Source: Lachnospiraceae bacterium
Lineage (GTDB): Bacteria > Bacillota > Clostridia > Lachnospirales > Lachnospiraceae
Reading direction: 5' to 3'
Assembly: GCA_017465095.1 (NCBI GenBank)
Contig: JAFTWX010000020.1
Location: 62,001 to 126,000, forward strand
DNA: 64,000 bases
Shown here: one piece after another, positions 29,653-38,840 of the stretch
Position numbering within the stretch: position 1 is the first letter of the stretch
Layout: each line of letters starts with the position of its first letter
Made by a program: the position numbers and the translations under genes
The notes under the pieces: generated by a model
Seen by the model: only the letters and a program-made list of their open reading frames with translations
What the model was told of the DNA's origin: nothing
Database searches by the model: none

Positions 29653-32427
29653 ATGAAAATACCGTTTAAATGGAATACACATACTGTCCTTTTGCTCCTT
29701 GTGATATCGGTGCTCTCCGTTGCACTCACCGGAAATGTAGCGGGCAACAAGGAGGAAGCCTCCAAACACGGAAAGACCGTTTATGCCGGTCGAAAAACGA
29801 TTACATATGTCAAAGATGCCGACATTTCCTTTGAAACCGACCGGAAATGGACACGTTTTTTTAAGGATAACAAAAAAGGGCTTCGGAGCGAGATGGAGAA
29901 ATTGGGCGTCTCTTTCCTACTTATCGATGATAGCTGGCAAAACTTTCTCGAGCTGTACGTTTCGGATACCGGCGATGTTCCTGTCGCCTTTTCAAACCCG
30001 GATAACACAGACCCTGCCAATTACAATCTGATCGGCCGGGAGGAAGTCATCCTGGGGGATATCACTTTCGAAAAGGAAATCACTTCTTATTCCGAGGAAC
30101 TCCACCGTGATTATGCACTTTATACGAAATACACCACTGTCATCGGCGACAAACATCTGTTTCTGAACTGCTACCACTATGATGTGGAAGCCTTTGACAC
30201 AGAAGCGCAGCTGAAGGCACTGGATATCCAAATGCTTCCGGTTCTGAAAAGCATTTCATCCGGAAATGCAACCGCCGGCGTGAAGGAGCCGAAAAAGACA
30301 TTTCTGGATGTGGCAAAAAAATTCAGTTTTTCCATATGGGTTCTCATTCTTCCGCTGGGATATATCCTTCTTTGCGGAATGAAAATCAAGGATGAAGACT
30401 ATATTCCGAGCGCCAAAGAGATGCGTATGTTGGAGCACGGAGAAATCGATGAAAGCGAAATTTACGGTGCGTGGCAAAAGGATCCTCTCAGTTTAAAACA
30501 GTCTAAAGCGCTGCTTGGTTTTTTCGCCGTTCTAATCGTCATGCATCATCTGGTGCAAACCGTCGGTGCCGAAAATGCGAGTATCTTTAAGGTTCTGGAA
30601 AACTTCGGCGTTTGTCTTGTCGGTGCTTTCTTCTTCTACTCCGGTTACGGACTGATGAAAAGCACACTGGAAAAGGAAGGATACCTGAAAGGCTTTTTCA
30701 AGAAGCGTTTCCCTACCATCCTGATTCCGTTTTATTTATGTACCTTTGTTTTCCTCCTTGTGGATATCTGCATGGGAAAACACTACAAACTCAAAGAGTG
30801 GGCCGGATATTTGACCGGATGGATTTTGCGCAACACTCACATGTGGTATATTGTCGAGATTGCCTTTTTATACCTTGCCTTTTATCTTTGTATGCGCTTT
30901 ATCAAAAACCGGAAAATCGCCGTGGGCTGCATGTTTCTTTTCCTTTGCCTGCTGACCGCCGGAAGCCTCCTGCTCTGTCACGGCAATTACTGGTTCCAGG
31001 GCGAATGGTGGTACAATTCCACACTGATTTTCTTCTTCGGAATTGTCGTTGCCTTGAAAGAAACAGAGTTTTTGGATTTTTGTAAAAAATACTACGTTTT
31101 ACTATGCGCCGGATGTCTCATCGGCTTTAGTGCCTTTACACAACTGAACGGCTATATGCTGGCAAACCACGGTTACTGGACAGAAACTGCGGTCAATCCC
31201 GGATATGCAGACAAATTCCTGACGCTGGGTCCGCAGCTGACCATGACATTTTTCTTTGTCTGTCTGCTGCTTCTGATTTCCTTAAAATGCCGTTTTGAAA
31301 ACCGGGTTCTGGATTTTCTCGGAAAAATTTCACTGGAACTTTATCTGATCCACAACCTGTTTATCATGCATCTCGGAATGATTTCCGGCGTCGGTCTCTT
31401 TGTCGTATGCGTGCTTGTCTGTTCCATCCTGGCTGCGAGCCTGCTGCACGAAATTATTACCTTTGTACTTTGTAAAATAAATAAACGGCCCCTTCCGAAA
31501 AAAACGGATATCCGGCCGGCTGTAAAAGCATATTTCCAAAAGAAAAAAGCAGACGTCAGAGTCTGCATCCGATACGTGCGACGACATCCGAAGACAGTAA
31601 GAACCATTCTGCTCCGGAGTTTCATCTGTATTTTGCTCTGCCTGGCAGCGCTTTACCCGATCGGTATTATGCTGGTCAATTCCACACGTACTGCTTACAG
31701 CCTGATACATCGCGGATTTACCCTGATTCCGGAAGGAAAGTTTTTGGAAAACTACAGCAATGTTATGATGGCGGAAAGCTATTCGCCGTGTCCGATTTCC
31801 AAGGCCATGATATATTCTCTCATTGTTTCACTCTCTTCCGGTGCGCTTGCCGTTTATTTCGGAAGTATGTGTGCATACGGCTTTGAGATGTTCCGTTTCC
31901 GCGGCAGAAAAACGCTTTGGAAAATTGTCATCGCGGCGATGATGTTTTCACAGATTTCCACTTCCGTCGGTTTCTTTAAGCTGTCGCTGAATCTTGGGCT
32001 TTTAAACACACTTGTTCCACTGATCCTGCCGGCTGTTGCAACACCTGCGACTGCTTATTTTATGCGTATGTATCTAAAGATGATTCCTCTGCAAAGCATT
32101 GTGGAAGCGGCCCGAATCGACGGATGCAAAGAACTGCAGATTTTCCACCGGATGATACTGCCATCCATCAAACCGGCTCTGTGTCTGCAGTTTATATTTA
32201 CTTTTACCGCCTCATGGAACAACGGTTTTATGCACAGTCTGATTCTTATTATGCCGGAAGTGCGGACCATCGCAACGCTTATGGATGGAGCGCCTCCGCG
32301 CGGTTCGTCCGGAAGCCCGGAAATGTATGTGTCGATGATCCTGTTTACCCTTCCGACACTGATTGTATATCTTTTCTTTTCCAAAAGCATTGTTTCCCGC
32401 ATTGTGCTGGGAGGCGTGAAGGAATAG
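29653..32427 (+). CDS. Acyltransferase-3 fused to a MalG-like ABC permease
   Basis: This is one 924-residue reading frame with three parts. (1) A membrane helix (~12-30) and an exported domain to ~225. (2) An acyltransferase-3 domain (~280-605) paralogous to the preceding protein (GFFAVLIVMHHLVQTVG, GAFFFYSGYGLMKSTLEK, NTHMWYIVEIAFLYLAFYL, WFQGEWWYNSTLIFFFG, DFLGKISLELYLIHNLF). (3) After a basic linker (~605-650), a complete carbohydrate ABC permease of MalG type (~655-924), with PEGKFLENYSNVM, AYGFEMFRFRGRKTLWKI and an intact EAA loop from residue 818 (EAARIDGCKELQIFHRMILP). No ATPase or binding protein is adjacent. The fusion is unusual; a terminator follows directly. Confidence 0.85.
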   Translation: MKIPFKWNTHTVLLLLVISVLSVALTGNVAGNKEEASKHGKTVYAGRKTITYVKDADISFETDRKWTRFFKDNKKGLRSEMEKLGVSFLLIDDSWQNFLELYVSDTGDVPVAFSNPDNTDPANYNLIGREEVILGDITFEKEITSYSEELHRDYALYTKYTTVIGDKHLFLNCYHYDVEAFDTEAQLKALDIQMLPVLKSISSGNATAGVKEPKKTFLDVAKKFSFSIWVLILPLGYILLCGMKIKDEDYIPSAKEMRMLEHGEIDESEIYGAWQKDPLSLKQSKALLGFFAVLIVMHHLVQTVGAENASIFKVLENFGVCLVGAFFFYSGYGLMKSTLEKEGYLKGFFKKRFPTILIPFYLCTFVFLLVDICMGKHYKLKEWAGYLTGWILRNTHMWYIVEIAFLYLAFYLCMRFIKNRKIAVGCMFLFLCLLTAGSLLLCHGNYWFQGEWWYNSTLIFFFGIVVALKETEFLDFCKKYYVLLCAGCLIGFSAFTQLNGYMLANHGYWTETAVNPGYADKFLTLGPQLTMTFFFVCLLLLISLKCRFENRVLDFLGKISLELYLIHNLFIMHLGMISGVGLFVVCVLVCSILAASLLHEIITFVLCKINKRPLPKKTDIRPAVKAYFQKKKADVRVCIRYVRRHPKTVRTILLRSFICILLCLAALYPIGIMLVNSTRTAYSLIHRGFTLIPEGKFLENYSNVMMAESYSPCPISKAMIYSLIVSLSSGALAVYFGSMCAYGFEMFRFRGRKTLWKIVIAAMMFSQISTSVGFFKLSLNLGLLNTLVPLILPAVATPATAYFMRMYLKMIPLQSIVEAARIDGCKELQIFHRMILPSIKPALCLQFIFTFTASWNNGFMHSLILIMPEVRTIATLMDGAPPRGSSGSPEMYVSMILFTLPTLIVYLFFSKSIVSRIVLGGVKE

Positions 32428-32444
32428 CCGAAAATTTTAGCAAC

Positions 32445-32484
32445 AAAAAAAAGGAATATCTGCGAAAGATATTCCTTTTTTTTT
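32445..32484. terminator. Bidirectional terminator between the fusion gene and glyA
   Basis: A run of A's and GGAATATCT (32453-32461) pairs with AGATATTCC (32467-32475) followed by nine T's. The flanking A8 and T9 extend the stem, and the structure works on both strands. Confidence 0.85.
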
Positions 32485-32502
32485 CTGTTATATTATCAGA
32501 TT

Positions 32503-33741
32503 TTAGTTCAGCGGATATTTCTTTGTGAGTTCAGCCACGATAGCTGCTGCCTCTGCACATTTCTCCTCGCCGCCTTTGATTACGAGTGCAATTGCCTCTG
32601 CAATCTTATCCATATCTTCTGTGTTCATACCACGTGAAGTTACAGCCGGTGTTCCGAGACGGATACCGCTTGTCACGAACGGTGACTTCGGATCGTTCGG
32701 GATTGTGTTCTTGTTGGCTGTAATGTGCGCCTGGTCAAGAAGCTTCTCAACAGCCTTTCCTGTCAAATCAAAGTTTGTAAGGTCGATGAGCATCAGGTGG
32801 TTGTCTGTACCGCCGGATACAATCTTGATACCTCTGTCCATAAGGCCTTTGGAAAGAGCCTGTGCGTTGTCGATCACTGCTTTTCCGTAAGCTTTGAACT
32901 CATCGGAAAGTGCCTCTTTGAAACATACAGCTTTTGCAGCGATTACGTGCATAAGAGGTCCGCCCTGGATACCCGGGAAGATAGCTTTGTTAAAGTTGAA
33001 TTTATCTGCTGCTTCCTGATTGCAGAGAATGAGTCCTCCACGAGGTCCGCGGAGTGTCTTATGTGTAGTTGTCGTAACAACGTCTGCATAAGGAATCGGG
33101 CTTTCATGCTGGCCTGTTGCAACGAGACCTGCGATGTGAGCCATGTCTACCATGAGAACTGCACCGACTTCGTCAGCAATCTCACGGAATTTCTTGAAAT
33201 CAATTTTTCTTGCGTAAGCAGATGCACCTGCGATAATCATTTTCGGTTTGCATTCAAGTGCGATCTCTCTTACTTTATCATAGTCGATGAAACCGTCATC
33301 GTTTACACCGTAAGGTACGCAGTTGTAATATTTACCTGACATATTTACCGGTGAACCGTGTGATAAATGTCCGCCGTGGTCAAGGTTCATACCCATATAT
33401 GTATCTCCCGGCTCCATTACGGCAAAGAATACTGCCATATTAGCCTGTGCACCTGAATGCGGCTGAACGTTTGCATAATCACAACCAAACAGTTCTTTGG
33501 CTCTGTCTCTTGCAAGATCTTCCACTACGTCCACGCAGTCACAACCGCCGTAATAACGTTTTGCCGGATATCCTTCTGCATATTTGTTGGTCAGCGGGCT
33601 TCCCATAGCCGCCATTACTGCCTTGCTTACCCAGTTTTCGGAAGCGATAAGCTCGATATGGTCATTCTGTCTTGCCTGCTCCGCCTCAATCGCCTGCGCG
33701 ATTTCCGGGTCTACGTTTCTTACTTCATCTAAAGAATACAT
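32503..33741 (-). CDS. glyA: Serine hydroxymethyltransferase
   Basis: It converts serine and THF to glycine and methylene-THF, the main source of one-carbon units (used also by ThyA in this window). The 412 residues show [57 protein letters not shown], the PLP lysine in [18 protein letters not shown] (about residue 230), and [14 protein letters not shown] near the end. It is monocistronic with its own promoter. No glycine riboswitch or other leader structure was seen in the ~60-base leader. Confidence 0.97.
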   Translation of the reverse strand: MYSLDEVRNVDPEIAQAIEAEQARQNDHIELIASENWVSKAVMAAMGSPLTNKYAEGYPAKRYYGGCDCVDVVEDLARDRAKELFGCDYANVQPHSGAQANMAVFFAVMEPGDTYMGMNLDHGGHLSHGSPVNMSGKYYNCVPYGVNDDGFIDYDKVREIALECKPKMIIAGASAYARKIDFKKFREIADEVGAVLMVDMAHIAGLVATGQHESPIPYADVVTTTTHKTLRGPRGGLILCNQEAADKFNFNKAIFPGIQGGPLMHVIAAKAVCFKEALSDEFKAYGKAVIDNAQALSKGLMDRGIKIVSGGTDNHLMLIDLTNFDLTGKAVEKLLDQAHITANKNTIPNDPKSPFVTSGIRLGTPAVTSRGMNTEDMDKIAEAIALVIKGGEEKCAEAAAIVAELTKKYPLN

Positions 33742-33810
33742 ATTTGTACCTCCCGTATATGTTTAAAATTTATCTGCATGCATTTCTCTCATACATACAC
33801 CTTGTCCGAA

Positions 33811-33839
33811 ATTATACCATATTTTGTTTCTTATGAAAA
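33811..33839 (-). promoter_or_regulatory. Promoter of glyA
   Basis: Minus strand TTTTCA (33839-33834), 17 bases, then TGG-TATAAT with the perfect -10 at 33816-33811. The extended -10 compensates for the weak -35. Confidence 0.6.
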
Positions 33840-33963
33840 TCCTAATTTTTTATGAATTTTATTTTTTCTTATAGAAGCCATGGTTTGTTTATGATATTAT
33901 TAAGTTTGTCAGAAACAAAACAAAAAAACAAATCGGTTCTGACGTATCTTATGAGGTAATAAT

Positions 33964-34899
33964 ATGTATCACGTGATCGTTAATCCAAGTTCCAAGTCGG
34001 GACTTGCAAAAAAACAATGGAAACACTTGAAGGCAGCACTTGATCATGCCAAAATTACATATATCGTGCATTTTACCAAATCCGAAAAGGACTTGCGAAA
34101 CTACACGAAATCCATAACGGACAGACAGCTTTTTGAGCACAACAGCTCGTTAAACCGGCTCATTGTGCTGGGCGGCGACGGGACACTGAACTGCGTCGTC
34201 AACGCCATTGATGACATGGCTCACACGGTTGTTTCTTATCTTCCGACCGGAACAAGCAATGACTGCGCAAGAGCACTCGGCATCTCCGCCGATCCGATGG
34301 ATACGGTAGCCGGACTCAAAAAATGCGGTGTCACCAGACAGACGGACGTGGGAGTCGCCGCATACGGAAGAAAAAAACGCCGTTTTAACGTCAGCTGCGG
34401 TTTCGGTTTCGATGCCGCCACATGCGACGCTGTCATGCAATCGCCGTTTAAAAATGTTTTCAATAAACTCGGGCTCGGCAAACTGATTTATTGTGCCGTC
34501 GCCTTAAAACAATTGATTTCCCTTGAGACGGTGTCCTGTGATCTGTATCTCGACGATAAGCCGCCGATTCATTTCAACCGCCTCATTTTTGCCTCGTTCA
34601 TGCAGCTTCCGTACGAGGGCGGCGGATTCATGCTCTGCCCGGATGCAGACAGCACCGACGGTATGCTGGATGTGTGCGTTGCAAGCAATCTGACTGCACT
34701 GCAGGCTCTTCCTATTTTCCCGCTCGCACTGAAGGGAAAACACAAGGGACACAGAGGAATTCATATGTACCGTGCAAAAAAAATCCGCATCATTGCTTCC
34801 AAAAAGCTTTGCATTCACACGGACGGCGAAATCTGCGGTTATTACACGGAGCTTTCTCTTGGCACGGAAGATACAAAACTGAATTATCGCAAAGCATAA
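33964..34899 (+). CDS. Diacylglycerol/lipid kinase family protein
   Basis: This 311-residue soluble kinase belongs to the DgkB/YegS family. It starts MYHVIVNPSSKSGLAKKQW and has the nucleotide-binding LIVLGGDGTLNCVVNAIDD (GGDGT near residue 70), PTGTSNDCARALGI, and the second-lobe VSCGFGFDAA, LPYEGGGFMLCPDADSTDG and IHTDGEICG. In Gram-positives DgkB recycles diacylglycerol produced by lipoteichoic acid synthesis back to phosphatidic acid. The following gene encodes a PAP2-type phosphatase, which catalyses the reverse reaction, so the pair may tune a lipid pool. The exact lipid is not established. Confidence 0.87.
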   Translation: MYHVIVNPSSKSGLAKKQWKHLKAALDHAKITYIVHFTKSEKDLRNYTKSITDRQLFEHNSSLNRLIVLGGDGTLNCVVNAIDDMAHTVVSYLPTGTSNDCARALGISADPMDTVAGLKKCGVTRQTDVGVAAYGRKKRRFNVSCGFGFDAATCDAVMQSPFKNVFNKLGLGKLIYCAVALKQLISLETVSCDLYLDDKPPIHFNRLIFASFMQLPYEGGGFMLCPDADSTDGMLDVCVASNLTALQALPIFPLALKGKHKGHRGIHMYRAKKIRIIASKKLCIHTDGEICGYYTELSLGTEDTKLNYRKA

Positions 34900-34930
34900 C
34901 CAACCGGAAACAGCGTTTGAAAGGAAAAAC

Positions 34931-35599
34931 ATGAAAAAACTCAGACCGTTGATTAAAAAATACGGACATATGTTTTTGCCCGTCATATACGGAATTTTTT
35001 ATATGCCGCTTTTTGTATATATGGAACGAAGACCGGTTACGCGTATTCACATTATCGAATCAGACCTTGACGCGTACATTCCGTTCTGCGAATATTTCAT
35101 CGTTCCTTATCTGCTGTGGTTTGTATACATCGGCGCATCCGTCATCGCTTTTATGTTTTTGGAGCGAAAGGACTACTATCGGCTTTGTACTGTTCTCGGT
35201 GTCGGTATGACCGCTTTCCTGCTCATATGCTACATATATCCGAACGGACTCCATCTTCGTCCGGCGACGTTTGCCAGAGACAACATTTTTGTGGATCTTG
35301 TCCGGATTCTTCACCGGTCCGACACAGCCACCAATGTGCTTCCGGGCATTCACTGTTATAATTCTCTGGCCGTTCATGCAGCCATAAGAAAAAACAAAAC
35401 ATTAAATAAAAAAAGATGGATAAAACCGGTTTCCGCATTCATTTGCTTTTCTGTCGTTTTATCTACCCTGTTTTTAAAACAACATTCTGTCATTGATGTT
35501 ATAGCAGCATTTATACTGTTTGCCGCTACTTACACAGCAGTGTATCTCGTCCCTGACATGCAGGCGAAAAAAGTTGTCCATAGCAAACTATCTCATTAG
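34931..35599 (+). CDS. PAP2-superfamily membrane phosphatase
   Basis: The 222-residue protein has six membrane helices and the PAP2/inositolphosphorylceramide-synthase pattern: NVLPGIHCYNSLAVH (the P-x-x-H block, near residue 137) and KQHSVIDVIAAFILF with the catalytic His and Asp (H-x3-D). The first KxxxxxxRP block is weak (NGLHLRPATFARDN). It likely dephosphorylates a lipid phosphate at the outer face of the membrane. It is the second gene after the lipid kinase (31-base gap). Its stop codon overlaps the stop of the convergent DUF4422 gene by four bases. Confidence 0.82.
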   Translation: MKKLRPLIKKYGHMFLPVIYGIFYMPLFVYMERRPVTRIHIIESDLDAYIPFCEYFIVPYLLWFVYIGASVIAFMFLERKDYYRLCTVLGVGMTAFLLICYIYPNGLHLRPATFARDNIFVDLVRILHRSDTATNVLPGIHCYNSLAVHAAIRKNKTLNKKRWIKPVSAFICFSVVLSTLFLKQHSVIDVIAAFILFAATYTAVYLVPDMQAKKVVHSKLSH

Positions 35600-36681
35600 T
35601 CTGCCATGGACAATTTTCTTTTTCTTTCTGCGACAACTCCCGCCACCTCGCAGGCCTGCGGTGAAATGTTCTTTTCTTCACACAGCTTTTGCCACTGCAC
35701 CGGCTGCATTTTTTCTTTGGCTTTCTCTTCGGTCAAACGATTCAAGCAGAACACCCACTCTATAAGCTCATCAAAATCCCGTATTTTATCCAATATAACC
35801 GCATCTGAGGCTAATGCCTCCTGTTCACAGATGGTTACAATCTCAAGGAACAACATGAGATGTCCGTCCACATCCGAAGCTTCCATAAGGATGTCCGGGC
35901 GCCTTGCAAGCGCCTGTTTCAGACAATCTCCCGCTCCTTTGTAATCTCCACGGGCAAAGAATTCTTTCATCTGCTCCTTGACTTCCCGCGTCTCCACTTT
36001 TTCTTCCGGCATTCCGACTTTGCACTGACAGACCTTCAGCCCGTTGTGCTCGGCATATACAAGGAGAAGTATCTCAGATATGAATCCGAATACGCGTTTT
36101 CTGTAATTGTCATAGTTCTCAATATCAATGCGTTTTTTCACTTCAAACAAAATCTCAAACAGCCACCGGGAATACGCATCAAACAATTCTTTTTTACAGA
36201 CAATCATATTGCCGAAGTAAGTACGGTTTCCATGCACAATCCGCTCAAAATCCTCATGATAGTCCGGATACATCTCCTTTATCACATTCCCGGTTTCTAT
36301 CAGATCTTTGATGTGGTGATTGACCGCATAACCGTCATAATAAGAGTTGTTCAGCACCACCTGCTTGGTCGTGATTAAATCGTACTCCGCAAGAAGGGCA
36401 TCGTACTCTTTTTCTGTGATTACATTTCCGTCTTCATGAATGAGAAAACGTCGGTAGTGACACAAGCCGACATTGCCGTCTGTCTTGAAATTTTTCCAAA
36501 CCCAATACATACCCGTCAGCTCACTGAAATAAGGATTCCATGCAGAAATGGAATCCCCGGTATCATCTCCGATATAGCCCAGATCCTTCCCCAGTGCCCG
36601 ACCGACCTGTATCGGTACAAACATGGGATCTTTCGGCGGCGTAAACGCCTTATGTGTCATCGTAAAAATAATCGTACTCAT
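35596..36681 (-). CDS. DUF4422 glycosyltransferase-like protein
   Basis: This 361-residue protein starts with a DUF4422 domain (residues ~1-245), marked by FTMTHKAFTPPKDPMFVPIQ, LGYIGDDTGDSISAWNPYFS with ELTGMYWVWKN, GLCHYRRFL, ITTKQVVLNNSYYDGYAVNH, and GNMIVCKKELFDAYSRWLF. DUF4422 proteins occur in capsule and exopolysaccharide clusters as glycosyltransferases. The C-terminal ~115 residues are a helical extension not usual for the domain. It follows the GT2 gene with a one-base overlap, so the two work in the same surface-glycan step. The acceptor is unknown. Confidence 0.85.
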   Translation of the reverse strand: MSTIIFTMTHKAFTPPKDPMFVPIQVGRALGKDLGYIGDDTGDSISAWNPYFSELTGMYWVWKNFKTDGNVGLCHYRRFLIHEDGNVITEKEYDALLAEYDLITTKQVVLNNSYYDGYAVNHHIKDLIETGNVIKEMYPDYHEDFERIVHGNRTYFGNMIVCKKELFDAYSRWLFEILFEVKKRIDIENYDNYRKRVFGFISEILLLVYAEHNGLKVCQCKVGMPEEKVETREVKEQMKEFFARGDYKGAGDCLKQALARRPDILMEASDVDGHLMLFLEIVTICEQEALASDAVILDKIRDFDELIEWVFCLNRLTEEKAKEKMQPVQWQKLCEEKNISPQACEVAGVVAERKRKLSMAD

Positions 36682-37697
36682 CAGTTAAATTTCATTACCT
36701 TCTGTGCCAAACGATAAATCGCCTCACTGCATCTTCTTCCGCCTTTTCCCGGAAGATTGATTACGTTGCCGAGCAGTCCGTAACGAAGTCGGCGGAACAG
36801 TCCCGGATTGGTGATGCGGATATATTTCCAAAGCTCCTCTTTCTTTTCCAGTGCCTCCGCCGTGCGCGCACGGATCAGCATAATGGAAGAAACTGTGGTG
36901 ATAATATCCAGATATTTGATCATATAGCGGTATGTCTTCCGGTTTGGAATTCTGGTCTCCGTAAAGTATTCTACCATCAGCTTATTGACCTTAATCTGCT
37001 GGTCAATACGGCTGATCATAACCTTTTCGTTGACGGACTGATCCTCTCTTCCGATGTAATAGCGGTAAAAATTCGTATCAATGTAATACATTTTCTTAAC
37101 ATACGGAAGCGGATTGAACGCAAATATGTTGTCCACGTAGAAGGTGTGCTCCGGAAGTTCAAGCTCACATTCGTGAAGCAATCTCGTTCTGTAAATAATC
37201 GAATGCATGAGAATGTATTCGGTCTTTTTGAAATGACGGACTTCATCCCATGTGAAAATTTCATTTTTCGGAAGCGCCCTTCGGAAGGAAACAACCTTCT
37301 TGCGCTTCTCTCCCTCTTTCTCATATACATAGTTGGCAAGAAGCATGTCGACCTGATTGCCCGAAACAACCAGTTCATGCAACGCCGACAAAATTTCTCT
37401 GTATGACTTTTCATTTACCCAGTCATCGCTGTCCACTACTTTAAAATACAATCCGGTAGCATTTTCGATTCCTGTGTTAACCGCAGACCCGTGTCCGCCG
37501 TTCTCCTTGTGAATGGCACGGACAATGGTCGGATATTTGAGCGCATATGCATCGGCAATCTGCGCCGTCTGATCGGAAGATCCGTCATTTACTATAAGAA
37601 TCTCTACATCTTCCCCACCTACCAGCAAGGAATCCACGCATCGCTTCATATAATCCTGGGAATTGTAACACGGAACCGTGATTGTCAACAATTTCAT
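36681..37697 (-). CDS. Family 2 glycosyltransferase
   Basis: The 338 residues have a GT-A fold domain in the first ~230: LTITVPCYNSQDYMKRCVDS, VEILIVNDGSSDQTAQIAD, ENGGHGSAVNTGIENATG, and the metal-binding DSDDWV. The C-terminal part is helical with a conserved-looking NKLMVEYFTETRIPNRKTY. No membrane segment is obvious, so it acts at the cytoplasmic side on a lipid-linked or protein acceptor. It is the first gene of a two-gene unit with the DUF4422 protein. Only two glycosyltransferases are present here, without a polymerase or flippase, so this is a small outlying glycan locus. Confidence 0.9.
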   Translation of the reverse strand: MKLLTITVPCYNSQDYMKRCVDSLLVGGEDVEILIVNDGSSDQTAQIADAYALKYPTIVRAIHKENGGHGSAVNTGIENATGLYFKVVDSDDWVNEKSYREILSALHELVVSGNQVDMLLANYVYEKEGEKRKKVVSFRRALPKNEIFTWDEVRHFKKTEYILMHSIIYRTRLLHECELELPEHTFYVDNIFAFNPLPYVKKMYYIDTNFYRYYIGREDQSVNEKVMISRIDQQIKVNKLMVEYFTETRIPNRKTYRYMIKYLDIITTVSSIMLIRARTAEALEKKEELWKYIRITNPGLFRRLRYGLLGNVINLPGKGGRRCSEAIYRLAQKVMKFN

Positions 37698-37734
37698 ACT
37701 CGCGCCCTCTTATCTTTTAAACATTAAAACGATT

Positions 37735-38820
37735 TTACATCAAAAACCTGTCATTGCCAAGTGCAACATCCACATACGGCGTATAGGCCCTGAATGCACT
37801 CGGAATCGGATACTGTGACTGAATGGTCCCGGACGTGACAAGGTGATAACCATCCGCTTCCTCCCGGGCATCGGAAAATCCGGTTTCCTCCACCTTCACA
37901 AGCCATCCCTTCATATGCCATTCTTTGTGGGAAAAAATGTGTACTGCCGGCTCCAGTTCTTTTGCGTACAATGCAGTGTAACCAAGCGCTTGCACCTTTT
38001 CCAAAATCTGCTCCTCGGAAAGCCATCCTTCATAGTTCGGAAACTCAAAAAGTCCTGCGAGAAGCCCTTTGTCCGGACGTCTGTGAATCAGTGTACGCTC
38101 TCCGTCCCGCAGCAACAGCACCGTCTTTTTCTCAACGCTGCGCGCTTTGGATTTCTTTTTGTAAGGAATCTCATCCAGTCTTCCCTGCTGCCTTGCCATG
38201 CACATGTCATGCCACGGACACGCCTGACACTTCGGCGCTCCGTTGGGAAGACACACCGTAGCCCCAAGCTCCATCAGCGCCTGATTGAAATCTCCCGGTC
38301 TGTCCTTCGGAACAACCTGCAAAAGTTCCTGTTGTATCTGCTTTTTAAATTTTTCACTGAGTATATCACTCGGATCGGCAGTGAGCCGGGTAATGATACG
38401 CAAAACATTTCCGTCTACCGCCACCACTTTCTTGTCGTAGGCAATGGATGCAATCGCACCGGCGGTGTAAGCACCGATTCCCGGAAGCTGCAGAAGCAAA
38501 TCATACTCCCCGGGCATCTGTCCGCCGTACGTTTCCATGATGACCTTTGCTGCTTTCTGCATATTTTTTACACGGTTGTAATATCCGAGCCCCTCCCAAA
38601 GTTTCAGAAGATGCTCTTCCTGCGCGGACGCAAGACTTTTTACATCCGGAAGCTCTGCCAAAAAACGGTCATAATAGGGCCTCACCGCCTCCACTCTCGT
38701 CTGCTGGAGCATAATCTCAGACACCCAGATCCGATACGGATTGCGGTCTTCCCGCCACGGCAATATTCTTTTATTTTGATCGTACCACGCAAGAAGCGGT
38801 TTTACGATATTGTCTGTCAT
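37735..38820 (-). CDS. mutY: A/G-specific adenine glycosylase
   Basis: It removes adenine mispaired with 8-oxoguanine. The 361-residue protein has the N-terminal helix-hairpin-helix glycosylase domain (LPWREDRNPYRIWVSEIMLQ with QTRVEAV, EGLGYYNRVKN, LPGIGAYTAGAIASIAYDKK with the catalytic Asp in VAVDGNVLR). The iron-sulfur loop is intact (CLPNGAPKCQACPWHDMC, spacing C-x7-C-x2-C-x5-C in this reading). The C-terminal NUDIX-like domain (from ~residue 230) recognises 8-oxoG and includes KGLLAGLFEFPNYEGW. It is downstream of the 5'-nucleotidase gene, 20 bases away, and may be co-transcribed. Confidence 0.95.
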   Translation of the reverse strand: MTDNIVKPLLAWYDQNKRILPWREDRNPYRIWVSEIMLQQTRVEAVRPYYDRFLAELPDVKSLASAQEEHLLKLWEGLGYYNRVKNMQKAAKVIMETYGGQMPGEYDLLLQLPGIGAYTAGAIASIAYDKKVVAVDGNVLRIITRLTADPSDILSEKFKKQIQQELLQVVPKDRPGDFNQALMELGATVCLPNGAPKCQACPWHDMCMARQQGRLDEIPYKKKSKARSVEKKTVLLLRDGERTLIHRRPDKGLLAGLFEFPNYEGWLSEEQILEKVQALGYTALYAKELEPAVHIFSHKEWHMKGWLVKVEETGFSDAREEADGYHLVTSGTIQSQYPIPSAFRAYTPYVDVALGNDRFLM

Positions 38821-38840
38821 CCTATAGTCTCCTGCTGTGT

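Noticed and set aside
33742..33963. Glycine or THF riboswitch before glyA
   Set aside because: The leader is short (~60 bases) and lacks the conserved cores of these classes.
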